Assembly: GCF_022605725.1 (NCBI RefSeq) | Contig: NC_065549.1 | Span: forward strand, 4,588,001-4,652,000 | Length of the DNA: 64,000 nucleotides | Direction of reading: 5' to 3' | Source of the DNA: Anthonomus grandis grandis | Lineage: Eukaryota; Arthropoda; Insecta; Coleoptera; Curculionidae | In this document: positions 13,301 through 27,500 of the stretch, piece by piece | Numbering within the stretch: the first letter of the stretch is position 1 | Layout of the letters: the number at the start of each line of letters is the position of its first letter | The notes under the pieces: generated by a model | The model's input: the letters and a program-made list of their open reading frames with translations, nothing else | What the model was told of the DNA's origin: nothing | Databases searched by the model: none | Translations under genes and position numbers: made by a program

Positions 13301-16300
13301 CTAACAAGGCAAGTCACCGAATGACTTTATTTGAATTATGACTTTATTTGAAAAAAACATGATTTGAATAGCCAGCTAAATTTGACAAAAATGCATCAGC
13401 TTTACCTAGAGAAGTATCCAAACCAAAAGGTAAGCTTTTCATTTTATAGATGCTTTTTCCGTGAAAATTTTAATCTCTCTTTTGGAAGACCACAAGTTGA
13501 TGTTTGTTCGACTTGTGAATTACTAAATAACAAAATAAAAGACCAAAATTTGAATGACACGGCCAAGCGTACTACCGTCGCAGAATTGATAGTTCACAAA
13601 CGAAGGGCTAAAAAATGTTAATTAAAAATAACCAAAGATATTGAAGAAAAGGAAAATAAAGACCAAGTTCTGTCATTGGCCTTCGATTTTATGCAAAATG
13701 TCCAGTTACCCACAACGCCGGTCGGTGAGGTATTTTACTACCAGCAGCTTACTGTGTTCGTATTTTGTATTCACAATCTTAAGACAAATAAATCAAGGAA
13801 GTACGTTATACCATGAGGGACAGGCAAAGAAAACAGCTGACGAAATTTGTACGCTTGTTCTCGAATATCTTAGTGAATTCAAGGAAAATCAATTGGAGCT
13901 TCATCTTTACAGTGATAACTGCTGGGGCCAAAACAAGAATCATACTATGGTCAGGATGCTTTTGGCTCTCACAGATTCTGGTAAATTTAGCATGATTTGG
14001 CACTGGGGGCATTCATTTCTCCCGTGTGGCAGGGACTTCGCGTTGGTGAAAAAAAAATTACGGAAACATGATAGACTATGCACCATTCACGAGATCTCCA
14101 CGATTATTATTACCAGTACAAAAAATTATACACAATTTTCAGTCAAAGAGGTTGCAACAAGTGACGTATTAGATTTCAAAAACTGGTGGGGAAAATATTA
14201 TAAAAAAACTTGTGTCTCTGAAGAAACAAAACATTTTCCTCGTAACGAAAAGGTCAACTTTCAAATAAGCACCTTTTCATGTTTTAAATACACATCCCAA
14301 CAAAAAGGCACTGTTCAAGCCTATCCTGTTACTGACGGTTTGGTGTCACATACATTTAACTTATCACAACCTGGAATGGCCTGCCCAACTTTGCCAACGA
14401 GCCTTGCGCATCCCTTAGGAAAAGTTCCTATTAAGGCCAACAAAATGGAGCATATAAGGAGATGCACTGCTTTTGTTGCAGAAGAACACAAACCATATTT
14501 TGATGCTATTCTTCAGTGGCCTACAATCAACAATCAATGAGTGATCCGAAGATTAGTTTTTCCAAAACTTTGTAATCTTCTATTGAAATTAGCTGTTTAT
14601 TTTTGACTTGTACTTTACATAACTAAATCTGTATTAAAAAAAAATAAATATTTTTCAAATTTACTAAATAGCATTATTTGCAAAAAGAGCACATGTCAAT
14701 TCCTTCAAAGTCTTCTGAGGGTGCTAACATCAATTTTTAAATTTAAAATATAAGGAGACAAATCGCGCTATTCAAACTACAAATCAATTATAACAATAAA
14801 TGTTAATAATTTTACTTAATTTGACGAAAAAACAGTTTTTATCGATTTCCCAAAAATGTATTTTTTTGACATATGCCCTTTCTGCTTACATCGATTGAAT
14901 GACATTTTCACACAATTTCTAAATAATAAGAAATTTATTAAATTGAATTAAACTATTTCTTTCTAAAAGCGACTGGCCTAAATTAAAAAGTTATTAATCG
15001 AACTTCAAGTCAGTTTCTTCTTTATTTTATTTATTTAATCTTACTTTGTATTGTTTCTTTTTTTATTATATTTGACTAGTTTTCATCCTAATTTGTTACC
15101 TTTTAATTTTTTTCTTGGACTTTTACCATGTAGTATTTTTTTTAAATGGTGAATACAAAAGTATGCAGTCAGTTTTTAATTTGTACTTAATTTCAGTATC
15201 AATTAGGTTTAACTAATATATTATGTTCCTAAGGCTTATTATTTCTGTTTCTTACTTACAGATCTGATGATGCTTAGTAAAGGCGATGTCTTATTGTAAT
15301 AATTGAAGAGCGGAAATTAAAAAGGGCTGAAGTGCCAAAAAAAGGTTTTGAGATAATAGAGAAAAACTAAATAAAAGTCAGAGAACGTTTTTAAGTAAAG
15401 CTTTATTAAGTATTATGCATTTAAACTGGACGGAAGACCTTCTTACTACAAAATAAAAATGTTTAAACAAGTAAAATTAGGAAAAGGCCTAAGTGCCATA
15501 ACCGATTTTGAGTAAAGAAATATTCATAAAATACATTTTACTTCTTTTTTTGTTCTAAACCATTGTCTTCAAACAGCTACTTCAGAGCTGTTTATAAAAA
15601 CGTTGGTGTTTTGGATTTTGAGGATAAGGAATCATGCTTCGAAGAGATATCTTTTTATTTTCCGACACCTTGCTTTCTGATGGCAGCTTCATTACATTAG
15701 CCTGTCTGAGTCCAGCTAAAGTTTTCCCTTTCTTTAAAACATTAACTTGCATCCCTTCATCAAAATTAGAAAATGAAGTTTTTATCTTAATAAGTGTAGG
15801 ATTCGTAACTTCGATCGTTATTACTGTAGCTTTACTGATATTTAACTTGGTAGTGTTAATATACTCATCCGTCGCTTGTCCGCTGGTCCCAAAAGCCGCG
15901 TGGAGTCATGTCAACAACATTAAAAGGTGGAGCGTACCTTACTGATTTTACTATTGCTTGGAGGTCTGAGGGTACAAATTCTTTGGATACTTTCTTCCGT
16001 TTTCTACTAAAGCAAAATCTCAGTATTCAATAGTGTGGAAAACACCATTGGCCACCAAAAAGATCAATGTAAACAATAAAATTCTATTCTTATTTTGGCT
16101 CCCGCAATTATCACACCATATTACCAAATGCTCCTTAAGGGTCAATCCACGGTTAACAATGTATAAAAGACATGATGCAATTTCGTTGGCTCTACGAGAA
16201 GCTACTCCCTCGTGCCACATACACAAGTAGGCCTCATTTGTATCCCCAATATGAACTCCTAAGTTGTAGCAGGACAGCTGCGAAAGGTAGAACATGTCGC

Positions 16301-19300
16301 TGTGTGTCAATAATGGAACAAATATGACCTGCTGTAGATCCATGGATAAACAACACTTTGTGCTTTCGGGATCTTGAGACTCAATCGTATCTTGCTTTAA
16401 TATCTCTCTTGCCCTTTTGGCCTTTCGATGATGGATTTCCAGCTGATCTTTTGCAGATTCACTTGACTTAATGTTGGCTTTAATTTGACACTCTAGTTTG
16501 TCACATGTGCTACATGTATCAACTCGTGGTCTGTGGAAACTTAGGTTGGGAAAATCCTTGATGAAAACTGATCTATAAAATTTGTATGTGACTGGCGAAT
16601 CTGGGTGTAATTGCGTAAAAGCTTTAAACAGTCTGTGGATATTTAAGTCAGGACTAAGGTATTCTTTTTCGGATTTGGCCCTTGAATAATGACCAACTTC
16701 CCTTGGTATCATGTTTACATGATTTTTTACCAGAAGAAGATCAGCTTCAGAAAATGTTGGAGCAGCATGTCTGGTACGTTTATTATTATAACAGGTCTCA
16801 CCCATTTTCTTCTTTTCAATAAAGACCCGTGAAATGAGGACCCCACGAAAATAGCTAATAAGTTTGTATTCCATACCTGCTGTTCTGGATAGTTTTTTAT
16901 ACTATCTTCTTTTTATAAGTTTTGTATGACTTTCCGCCTTTACTTCTCCTTTTTCTTTGGGTTTCTTCCATTATAATGTATTTCAAATCAAGAAATTATC
17001 ACACACAACGTACACGTGCAAATGTCTAGACATAACTAAGGTAATAAAAGTATGGGACTTAGGACCCTTCTAAGGAAAATGCTTGCGCACATAAAACTAT
17101 CGACATTTACGAGGGACTCTTATAAAACCGTTCATAGGACATAAAGCATGGCACATAGAATGTTTCTATGTAAAAAAACTGAATTTCGGAAAAAAGGCAC
17201 TTAGGCCCTTTGTAACTTCCACTCAAAATTTTCTAGTTCTTCCAGGATTTTTTTTAACAAAATATTAAGGAAAATTCTTTTTGTGATTAAATAATCGAGC
17301 CCATAAGCAGAGATTTATCAGGAAAGTAATAAAATATTTAAATTTTCCAGGCTATTTCTAATTTTTTTTGGTTTGTTTTTAGAAAAAAAAATTCTTCTTG
17401 CATCTGATAATTCAATATTTGAATTTTTTTAAAAGAAACTCCGGTTCAGGAGATTTCAAATATCTCCTAATTTTTACAGAATTTGGTGTTTTTTATCATT
17501 TTCCAGGAAATAAAAGAAAAACTATGTTTACTTTTTCCGAAAAATTGAAGAAATTTGTTATTTTTCCAGGCAATATTTATTTATTTCCAGAAGAAAAACT
17601 TTACTCCTACGTGATAACTGAATCTAAAAAAAAAATATTTTTTCCATAAAAGTAAATGAATTTATTTTTTTAGGAAAATTTGAATTTTTTCCATAATATT
17701 TCAAAACTTGATCCTTCCGTGATCTTCGAGGTTTTTACGTCATCTTTATCTCTGGGTCATCTGGAAATCATGGTTTCCCACTAGAGCATGCACTAATACA
17801 CAGTAATACACTAAAACCATTATTTTCTTCTTAAATCAAGATATAAGTATGACCAATGATTTTTTTTAAATTTTAGGTCCATTCGCAATACAAAGGGCAG
17901 CCAACACACCGTCATCATAGCAGTAGTAAAAAAAAGGTAAGATTCTTAAATTAAACCAACTAAAACAAATAATATTTTTGTTATATACTAAATATACAGG
18001 GTGGTCAACAATAGCTTTTCTCCGAACCTATATAATATTCGAAAAACCTTTACACTTTTTTTTTCAAACAAAATTCAATTTTTTTAGTGCATTTGAAAAA
18101 GACGATGGCATCATCGCGTCCCTCCTAGAATCCGGATTTAATAGGGTAAGAAACTCCAAATACTCCATTAATATCCCTCTTTTTTTTGAAATAATTATTT
18201 ATAAAAATATATGTAGAAAAACAATATATATAAAATCCTTAAAAAGTATTGACGTATTGTGTTTGCTTACAGGAATAAACTTCCTCTCAAAGGAGAGTTT
18301 CCGAGAGGCTTTTCATAAACGGAGGATTTTTATTTTCCTTGTCGACTTCTTGTTTATTTTGCTTGTTAAGGTCTTTTTGGTATTTATGTGGAAATTGTGT
18401 GACGTCAAGTTTTCTGGAAAAAACCGTGTTCTTTGATGTGATTTTTCTTGTTAATGTAATTTTTTTTCAAAGATTTTTTCCGTTTTTTCCAGTTTATGTG
18501 ATTTTTCCCGATAGGTTAGTAAAATGTCCTTTTTTTTCAGTGAATGAAATAAATTGCGTATATTTTTTTTATGTAGTTTAAAATTTTCTTTTAATCTTAA
18601 ATAGTGAGAAAACAATAAATTATTTCAGGAAGGAATTGAATGCTTCTTCTAGAAAATAGGTTTTTGTATGGAAATTCATGGTATAATCCTTTTCTCTCAA
18701 GCTGCCATATACTGTAATTTTTTTCCAGGCATTTCATGATTTTTTTCTGTATTTCCCAATTTAAAAAAAAAACATTTTTCCACCTTTTCCAGGAGATTCT
18801 TGATATCAATTTGTTTCTTTAAGAAACTGAAGCTATTTGGCAAAAATTAGCATGTTTTCCGATTTCTCCAGACTTTCTATGATTTTCAACTAAAAGAATC
18901 ATTTTCTATTTAGCGCAATAACTTTTCCCACTTCCTCCAAATGTGGAAAAAATCCAGAAAATAGAAGAAATTCTCTATGACGCATCGTATTCGGGATACA
19001 CTATAAAAACGTCTTTTTTATGTAAAGGAAATGTACCTCAACATAATTCCATATATGATCCCAAAGAAAAAGAGAAAAATCCGACCGAATAAGGAAAATA
19101 AAACGAAATCCGTAATAACGCTGATGACGTTAACAACCGAAGGGAAAGTAACCATTATTCAAATGTGTCGGGTCATGTTTTATTCAAGTCTCAGATTGTC
19201 CTTGGGGTAAATATCTGAAACATGATGTTTTCTTATATACAGGGTGTCCTATAAAGAGCAACAGGCGATAGTAGGGATCAACATTAGAAGATATGCTTTA

Positions 19301-21465
19301 TGAATACGCTAGAAACTTTTACACGTTGACAAGTTACAAGGTATTTCGTTTATGAGAAATTTGAGTTTGGTATTTGTTTGAAACTAATACAACCTAGATA
19401 TCGGAATGATTCCTTTATTAAGTAGATGTCTTTTTTAATTGTTAATTGATTGTTAATCTTTTCATGAAATCTTAAATTAGATTTTTAACATTACAGTTAC
19501 AGCATTTTAATATGCACACCTCGTAATGTAAACTTAGTATAGAATTCACTCCCGGCCATATGTTAATGAAATAGTCCAAGTATCTGTCTGTATTCTGGAT
19601 TTCTATATTCTGTGACTTTAACGGTCCGACATTTGCTTGATTTTCTTACTAGAAAAAGTAAATAATAAAAAACTTCGGTGTAATAATGAAGAACAGGCTT
19701 GGAAAGACCACAGATGTAAATAGCTCCGCACTAGAGCGGCGCTATTTACATCTATGGGAAAACCCTCTCAGTTTCGCAAGACGATGACTGAAATTAAAAT
19801 GTTTTTTTAGCTTAATGTGCTTTCAATAAACCTTTATTTAATATATATGTAATAAAACTGTGTATTTAATATTATTAAGCTTAGGAATAATAGATCTTAC
19901 ATTAAAATAGCGTATTTTTAAATTAAAATAGAAATATTTCCGTTAACAGGCATTGTATCAAGTCGAAAAATGTGTTAAGTTTATCGTTTTCTGTCTCTGT
20001 TGCACACACTGACTCTTTTACTATTTCGTCTGCGCATTTCATCGGACACTTAGATATGGTTGAGTTGTACATACTTATGCTGCAGTGAGGATTCTAATAG
20101 CTAAGTCGTATTTTTTCTTACAACTTTTCTGGCACTAAATAGAACGCGAATGTGCTCATGATTTATATCAGTTCTTTTATATTTAGATAAGTTCTAGTTT
20201 CAACCTCGGATTAAATATTTCATATTTCTGTTTTACTTATCCACATCCTTCCATAAAGTCCAATAAAACGTCCATAATAACATCTCTAACATTTAAAATG
20301 TTTCATGAACATATTTATTAGTGTTTTGTAGAGTCTACGAACGTCCTGGTGGCGGTCAACGAGCTGATTTTACTGAAGCATTGCGAGCTACGAACGTTGG
20401 CGCAACACGCCACTTGTCAAGCCTTGTATACCGCCCTGGATAAATGTAAGGATCTAGTCATTGTGACTGATGACAGTTACAAATTTCAGGTAAGCATTAA
20501 TTCAGTTTTAGATCATGAAAATCAAATTGTCGTCAAATTTAAAATTTGATTCAAAAGATCCATGCATTATTCTCAAAGAGACTTTAATAATATATAACAA
20601 TGAGGAAAATAAACTCAAAGTCTTACAAATGTAGCGTCTATTCGACTATAGACGCTACATTTGTGATACAATAGCTACGTTTACAACGCGCGGATCTATT
20701 AGGTCCATGGATCAAATGATATATTTTTATTTAGTACAGCCCTGTTTACAAGGATTGATTTTGAGGGTTAAATTAGTCCAGGATTTTCTCTAGGATCAAA
20801 ATGTCAGTTGAAGTGAGTTTAGACGAAGAATTATAGGACATAACCTCTAAATCTAAATTTAAATATATAAAAATAATCTAATAATTTCTTTTTTAAGGCT
20901 GAAGCTTATCCTCTGTATTTTCTTCTTTATTTTTGTGTACAAAATAAAAACCTTGTAAGCTAAACATATAATAAAATGTTAAACTTGTCATTTTGGGACT
21001 TCAAAATAGGTCCTAGATGTTTAGACCAAAAAAAAACTGAATCTAATCTACCCTGTTTGGGAAGCATCAAATTCGCGAGCCAAATTTTAGTGCGCTGCCG
21101 TTTACACCGAAAAAATAGTTCTCGTGATGTCATTTGATCCAAATAATAAATGTTTAATACCCCCGTTGTAAACGTAGCTATTAACTTTGAGCCTATTTTC
21201 CTCCTTGTTACATTTTAAATTTGCGGCGAATTTTCAGTATATGAACGCGGCATGTGAAAAGCAACTAGGCCTGAGGCAGGAGGATACGTTAGGGAAAACC
21301 CTTCAGGAGCAGCTCGTGTACGATACGGTGCAAATAAACACGATGGGCTCGTCCCTTTTAAGGGCCCGCGAGTGGAGCGGACCCATGACACTTAAACGGA
21401 AATCGACCCAAGAGACCATAGTCAGCGCCTGTAAGGCTGTTCCCTTTTCTTGTGCCGGAAGGTAA

Positions 21466-21514
<49 letters not shown>

Positions 21515-24500
21515 CACTTTCGTGTTTGTGACCCAATGTCTTCAATATTGCGGAGGGTTGTGGGGTGGGGCCAGAAAAAAAAACAGAAACCTGGAGAGCC
21601 TCTATATTTAGTAAATATTTTTAAAAATCATCTTCATATGTATAATACTAGATTTATAATTTTATTTAGAGTCCCATAGCATAGAAACACAAATTTCCAA
21701 AAATCTTTCGTTTTTGTAGCCTCTCAACTTTGGAACAAATTTCCTGAGCATGTTTAACAATTTTCAATAGGAGTATTTAAAAAGTATATTCAGAATTATC
21801 TCCTTGAAAAACAGCAATGAAAATCTCCTTGAAAACCAACTGCCTGCCAATAAATTTTCTATTACTTCCAGGCTGTTGAAGTCATTCTTCTCATTGCTGA
21901 AAGCCTTCAATTGCCTGGAAGTAACAAACAGTCACTTTAAAAATTAGGCAATATTAGCTTTCAGGCAATTAAAGTCACGGTCTTCTGACTGTTTGAAGAC
22001 ACCAACTGTCTGCAATAAATTTTCTAATACTTCCACGCCGTTTAAGTCATTCTTCTCAATCCTGAAAGCCTTCAATTGACTAGAATTAACAGACAGTTAC
22101 TTTGAAAATTAAGTAATTTTAGCTTTAAGGCAGTTGAACTCACATTTTTCTGGTTGTTTAAAGACCTCAACTGCCTGGAATAAATTTTCTAGTACTTCCA
22201 GGCAGTTGAAGTCATTCTTCTAATTCGTAAAAGCCTTTAATTGCCTAGAAGTAATAGACTATAACTTTAAAAATGATGTTATTTTAGTTACTAGGCCTAG
22301 ACGTAATTTTTAGTTTCCTTTAGGAAGTAATATTTTTATTTACATACTTTTCGTAATTGAAATTGATAAAATCTAGAAAGTATTAGACTAAGAGATAATA
22401 AATAGAGACCAAACTTGTCGAATATTGCCACATGTAGAGGTGTGTAAACTATTTTTTATAATTTTTTATTTAGGCTATTTAACATACTTATATTAGGACG
22501 GTTTTTATTGGGATTTCATTTGATTCAAAAATAGCACACTCGTCCTGCATTATTTCTCACTTTTGGCGCCCAAGAATAAGGTAAAAATGTGATCAATTAG
22601 GTAATTTTAGCTTCCAGGTAATTGAAGTCACAGTGTTCTGACTGTTTGAAGACAAATACAGTTTTTAAATTAAAACTATTGATCTATTTATTAAATGTAT
22701 ATGGTCAAGATATATTTATTAATCTGTAGAATATCGGCATTTAAAAAAATTGACACGGAATTTACATATCTAGTGTTTAAACTCGATTACTTCACCTCAA
22801 ATATTTGATAAAATAACCCTAATATCACGTATATGCCACTGTGAGTATATGATATACTTTTCAGGCACGTGTGGAATATCATACCTAAAGAAATCTCAAA
22901 AAAAATGAGAAATGCATTAACGTGTATGAAACCCGATAAATATACCAAATAAAATATACAAATTAAAACAACTCAAGAATACAAATTTCATTTAGAGGAT
23001 TTAAAAAATAAAATTTATTTTAGAAAAATGCAGTGGTGTACTTTTTTTTGAAATAGTATTTAATATAATTATAAAGTTTGTTGGTAGAATTCCTGAACAC
23101 CCGGTATAATATACCACAATTTAAGCTTAATTAGATACCATTATTATAAATTCCATATCAACAACTATTTAAAGATTAAAATAAAGGTTTTATACTGCTT
23201 TTCTATAACTAAATATTCAACGTTTTATTGATGGTAAGTATATTTGTTTAGAAGCTCAATCCATTTTCTAAACATCTTTAAATAGAATACAATATACAAT
23301 ACTTAAACGTTTAACTTTTATGAAATAATAATTTAAAATATACGTTTATTTAACTATCTTGTTTGGTATATTCAAAAATAGAACTTCTGTGAAATGGGCA
23401 TATTGCAGCTAAGTTACAGAGTAAAAAAAATTAAAAAATCAAAGGCGTTCCAGAAGGATCCTATAAAATTATTTTGAGTACTTAATTATTAAATTTTACA
23501 TTTCATTTGTAAAAAAGTTAATATTTTATACAGGACGTTCAAAAATTAGATTTAATTATCACTAATAAATGTGACAATGAATTTTTTTTCGAATTTAATA
23601 AGGTCTTCCTATACGTAGTCTGTGCCTATAAGCAAAGAAAGAATTATTTGATTCAATAATCATCATTGTGATAGAGAATCACTCAGAAGTTCCCTTATAT
23701 CAAATAAGCAGGAATTGATTTGTAATTATCATGGTTACCCTAAAAACTGATTGATCAATTAATTAAATATTTATTGTGATTTATGTATATAGATTTTCGT
23801 TGGCTAATGATTAATTAATTATCATTAGGGTTTAAAATAATTATCACCGAAAAATCCCGATCAACTAAAAATTAATCAACTATTACTTCAAAATCAATGA
23901 CATTGTTCTTAATAGAATTGATTAAATAATTATCGGATAAATTTTAGAAGCTTACAGACTTTAAATCAATATTCAACTTAACTCAAAATTAATGGAATAT
24001 TTATTATGATCAAACAACGATTGATTCAATCTTCATTGCTATTTCTATCTAGACTGACTTAATTATGATCCAACCAGGTTATTGATTTGAAATCATTAAG
24101 AAATTTCTTATCTTCTTCTTTGATCCTTAGTGTTGTTTAGATAATTATCATTATGACCCTAAAAAGTCATTGATCAATCAAATAAATAGTTCTTATGATT
24201 TATATAGATTTTTCTTGAAAAATTAATTAACTAACATAGATATTTGTAATAATTTAAGTACATTCCACTGGATATGAATTAATTTACTAATTACCATTGG
24301 AATTTACATAATTATGACTTAAATCCCTATCAAGTTAAAAATTAATTAATTAAATCGTCATTGTGATTCAATCAGCTTAAAATTCATTAGTCGAAAATTG
24401 ATTAGAAATTATCATTAATAAATTGATAAATCATATATAGGACTTGAGATCAATAATGTACTCTTGATTCAAATGCTCGTTACTGTACTAAATGAGTTAA

Positions 24501-27500
24501 AAATCAATAGAAAGTTTGTAATGATCAGTCAAGAATTGATCAAGCAATTATCAATATTATTCTAAAGAGTAGATGAATCAATTATGATTCTTACAGGTTA
24601 TTAATTTTACATATTAAAAATTCTTGAGGCTTCTTGACCTTAATCAATTGGGAATAGTTCGAATAATTATTATTATGATTTTAAAGAGTAACGAACTAAG
24701 CATAGAATGAATTATTTGATTCAATAATCATCATTGCGATAGGCAATCACTCAAAAGTTCCCTTACATCAAATAAGCAGGAATTGATTTGTAATTATCAT
24801 TGTTACTTTAAAAAATGATCAACTAATTATGATTTATATAAATATTCGTTTTGGCTAATGATTAATTAATTAATTATGATTAGGGTTTAAAATAATTATC
24901 ATTAAAAAAAACCCGAATAACTGAAAATTAATTAACTAGCTATTACTTTGAAATCAGTGTTATTGTTCTTAATAGAATCGACTAAATAATTATCGGAAAA
25001 AATTCTAGAGGCTTGCAGACTTTAAATCAATATTCAACTCTGAATCAAATAGACCTTAATCATTTTAGAATAATTCAAATGGCCATTATTATGATTCCAA
25101 AGTGTAACTCAACCCAAAATCAATGGAATATTTATTATAAGCAAATAACAATTGATTTAATCATTATTGTTTTAATTCTAAATAAAAACTGACTCAATTA
25201 TGACTCAAACAGGTTATTGATTTCAAATATTTCTTATCTTTCTCTTAGAGGCTTAAAATTGAATACCTAATCATCATTAAACCAAATGATTCAATTAATT
25301 AACTAAAGTATTTGAAATGATTTAACTAAATTCCATTGAGTGGAAATTAACTAAATCATCAATTAATTAAATAACCTATCAAAATAGTGATTCAATCAGC
25401 TTAGACCGAATCAACGAATCGAAGTATTTTTGATTCAAATGAACGTCAATCTATTAAATAAATTAAACACCAATAAAATGTTTATTATGAGAATTATTTA
25501 TATAATTATTAATGTTGTTCTAAAGAGTAGATGAATCAATTTTGATTCTCTAATGGGTTATTAATTTGAAATCAATTATTATTTTTAAATATTCTAACAG
25601 AATTAATTAAATAAATATCAAGTAAATTCTCTAGTCTAGGCTTATAGACTAAACTCAATATTTTTCTGCGAATCAAATACACTTTAATCAATTGAAAATA
25701 GTTCGAATAATCATTATTATGATTCTAAAGAGTAACTCAACCCAAAATCAATGAAATATTTATTTTGACCAGCCGAGAATTGACTCAATAATTTTTGCTG
25801 CAATTCTAAATAAAAACTGAATCAATTATGATTCAAACAGGTTATTGGTTCGAAATCGTTGCAATGTTTCTTATCTTTCTCTTAGATTATTAGAATTAAA
25901 TAAATAATTATCATTAATGCGAATAATTCTATTAACTCATTAAGATATTTGTAATGATTTAAGCACAGTCCGTTAATTAAAAATTAATTTACTAATTTTC
26001 ATTGGAGTTTTAATTAATTAATACTGAGTCTCCTAACAGCTGAAGATTAATTATTTGAATCAACACTTTGATTCAATCACCTTAATCTGAATGAATTAGG
26101 TATTTTTGGTTTAAATTGACGCCAATCATTTAAGCATTGATCAAGCATTTATCATTGTTATTCCGAAGAGTAGATGAATCAATTATGATTATTAAATTAA
26201 AATCAACGATTTTTTTGAAATAATTTGGTACAATTCATTAAATAATTATTAGAAAAATTCTTGAGGCCTTATGGATCTAAAATCAATATTTTTTATGAAT
26301 GAACCACTACTATAATTTTAAAAAGTAACTCAATCCAAAATCAATAAAATTTTTATTATGATCAGCAGAGAATTGATTCAATAGTTTTAAGTTTGGTGTG
26401 ATTTTAAATACACACGGACTCAATTATGATTTAAACATCTATCTTTTAGACCATTAGAATTAAATCAATAATTATGAATTTTAATTAATTAACACTGAGG
26501 CTCCTACCAGCCAAAGATTAATTAATTACATCAACACTGTGATTCAGTCACCTTAATCCGTGAATAATTATATTATATAAGAATTGATCAAATACTTTAT
26601 CATTGTTATTCCAAAGAGTAGATGAATCAATTATGATTCTAACAGATTATTAATTTGAAATCAATTACTTTTTTGAAATAATTTGGTTCTTAAATAATTA
26701 TCAGAAAAATTCTTGAGACCTAATTGACCTAAAAGAATTGAATAAATAATTGAGAATTTAAATTAATTAACACTGATGTCCCTACCAGCCAAAGATTAAT
26801 TAATTAAATCAACACTGTGATTCAGTCACCTTAATCCGAGTAAATAATGTATTTTTGGTATAAATGGACGTAAATCATTTAAGAATTGATCAAATACTTA
26901 TCATTGCTATTTCAAAGAGTAGATGAATCAATTATGATTCTAACAGATTATTAAATTAAAATCAATGATTTTTTTGAAATAATTTGGTACAATTCATTAA
27001 ATAATTATCCTTGAGAAAATTCTTGAGGCCTTATGGACCTAAAATCAATATTTTTTATAAATGAACCACTATTATAATTTTAAAGAGTAACTCAATCCAA
27101 AATCAATGAAATATTTATTATAATCAGCCGAGAATTGATTCAATAATTTTAAGTTTGCTGTGATTTTAAATACACAGTGACTCAATTATGATTCAAACAT
27201 CTATCTCTTGGACCTTTAGAATTAAATAAATAATTATGAATTTTAATTAATTAACACTGAGGCTCCCTACCATCCGAAGATTAATTATTTGAATTAACAC
27301 TTTGATTTAACCTATATTACACTTTTTTATGGACCTAAAATCAATATTTTTTATGAATGAACCACTATTATAATTATAAAGAGTAACTCAATCCTATATT
27401 AATGAAATATTTATTATGATCAGCTGAGAATTGATTCAATAATTTTTGCTGTGATTCTAAATGGACATTGACTCTTTTAGGACGCAAACAAGTTATTGAT

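Noticed and set aside
15634..15945. Plus-strand 103-codon frame (MLRRDIFLFSDTLLSD...)
   Set aside because: It is the antisense of the C-terminal coding part of the transposase-like pseudogene on the minus strand.
21303..21679. Open frames with poly-Tyr and poly-Asn tracts
   Set aside because: Translations of the (AAT)16 microsatellite; the real reading frame here is PDE8 exon e.
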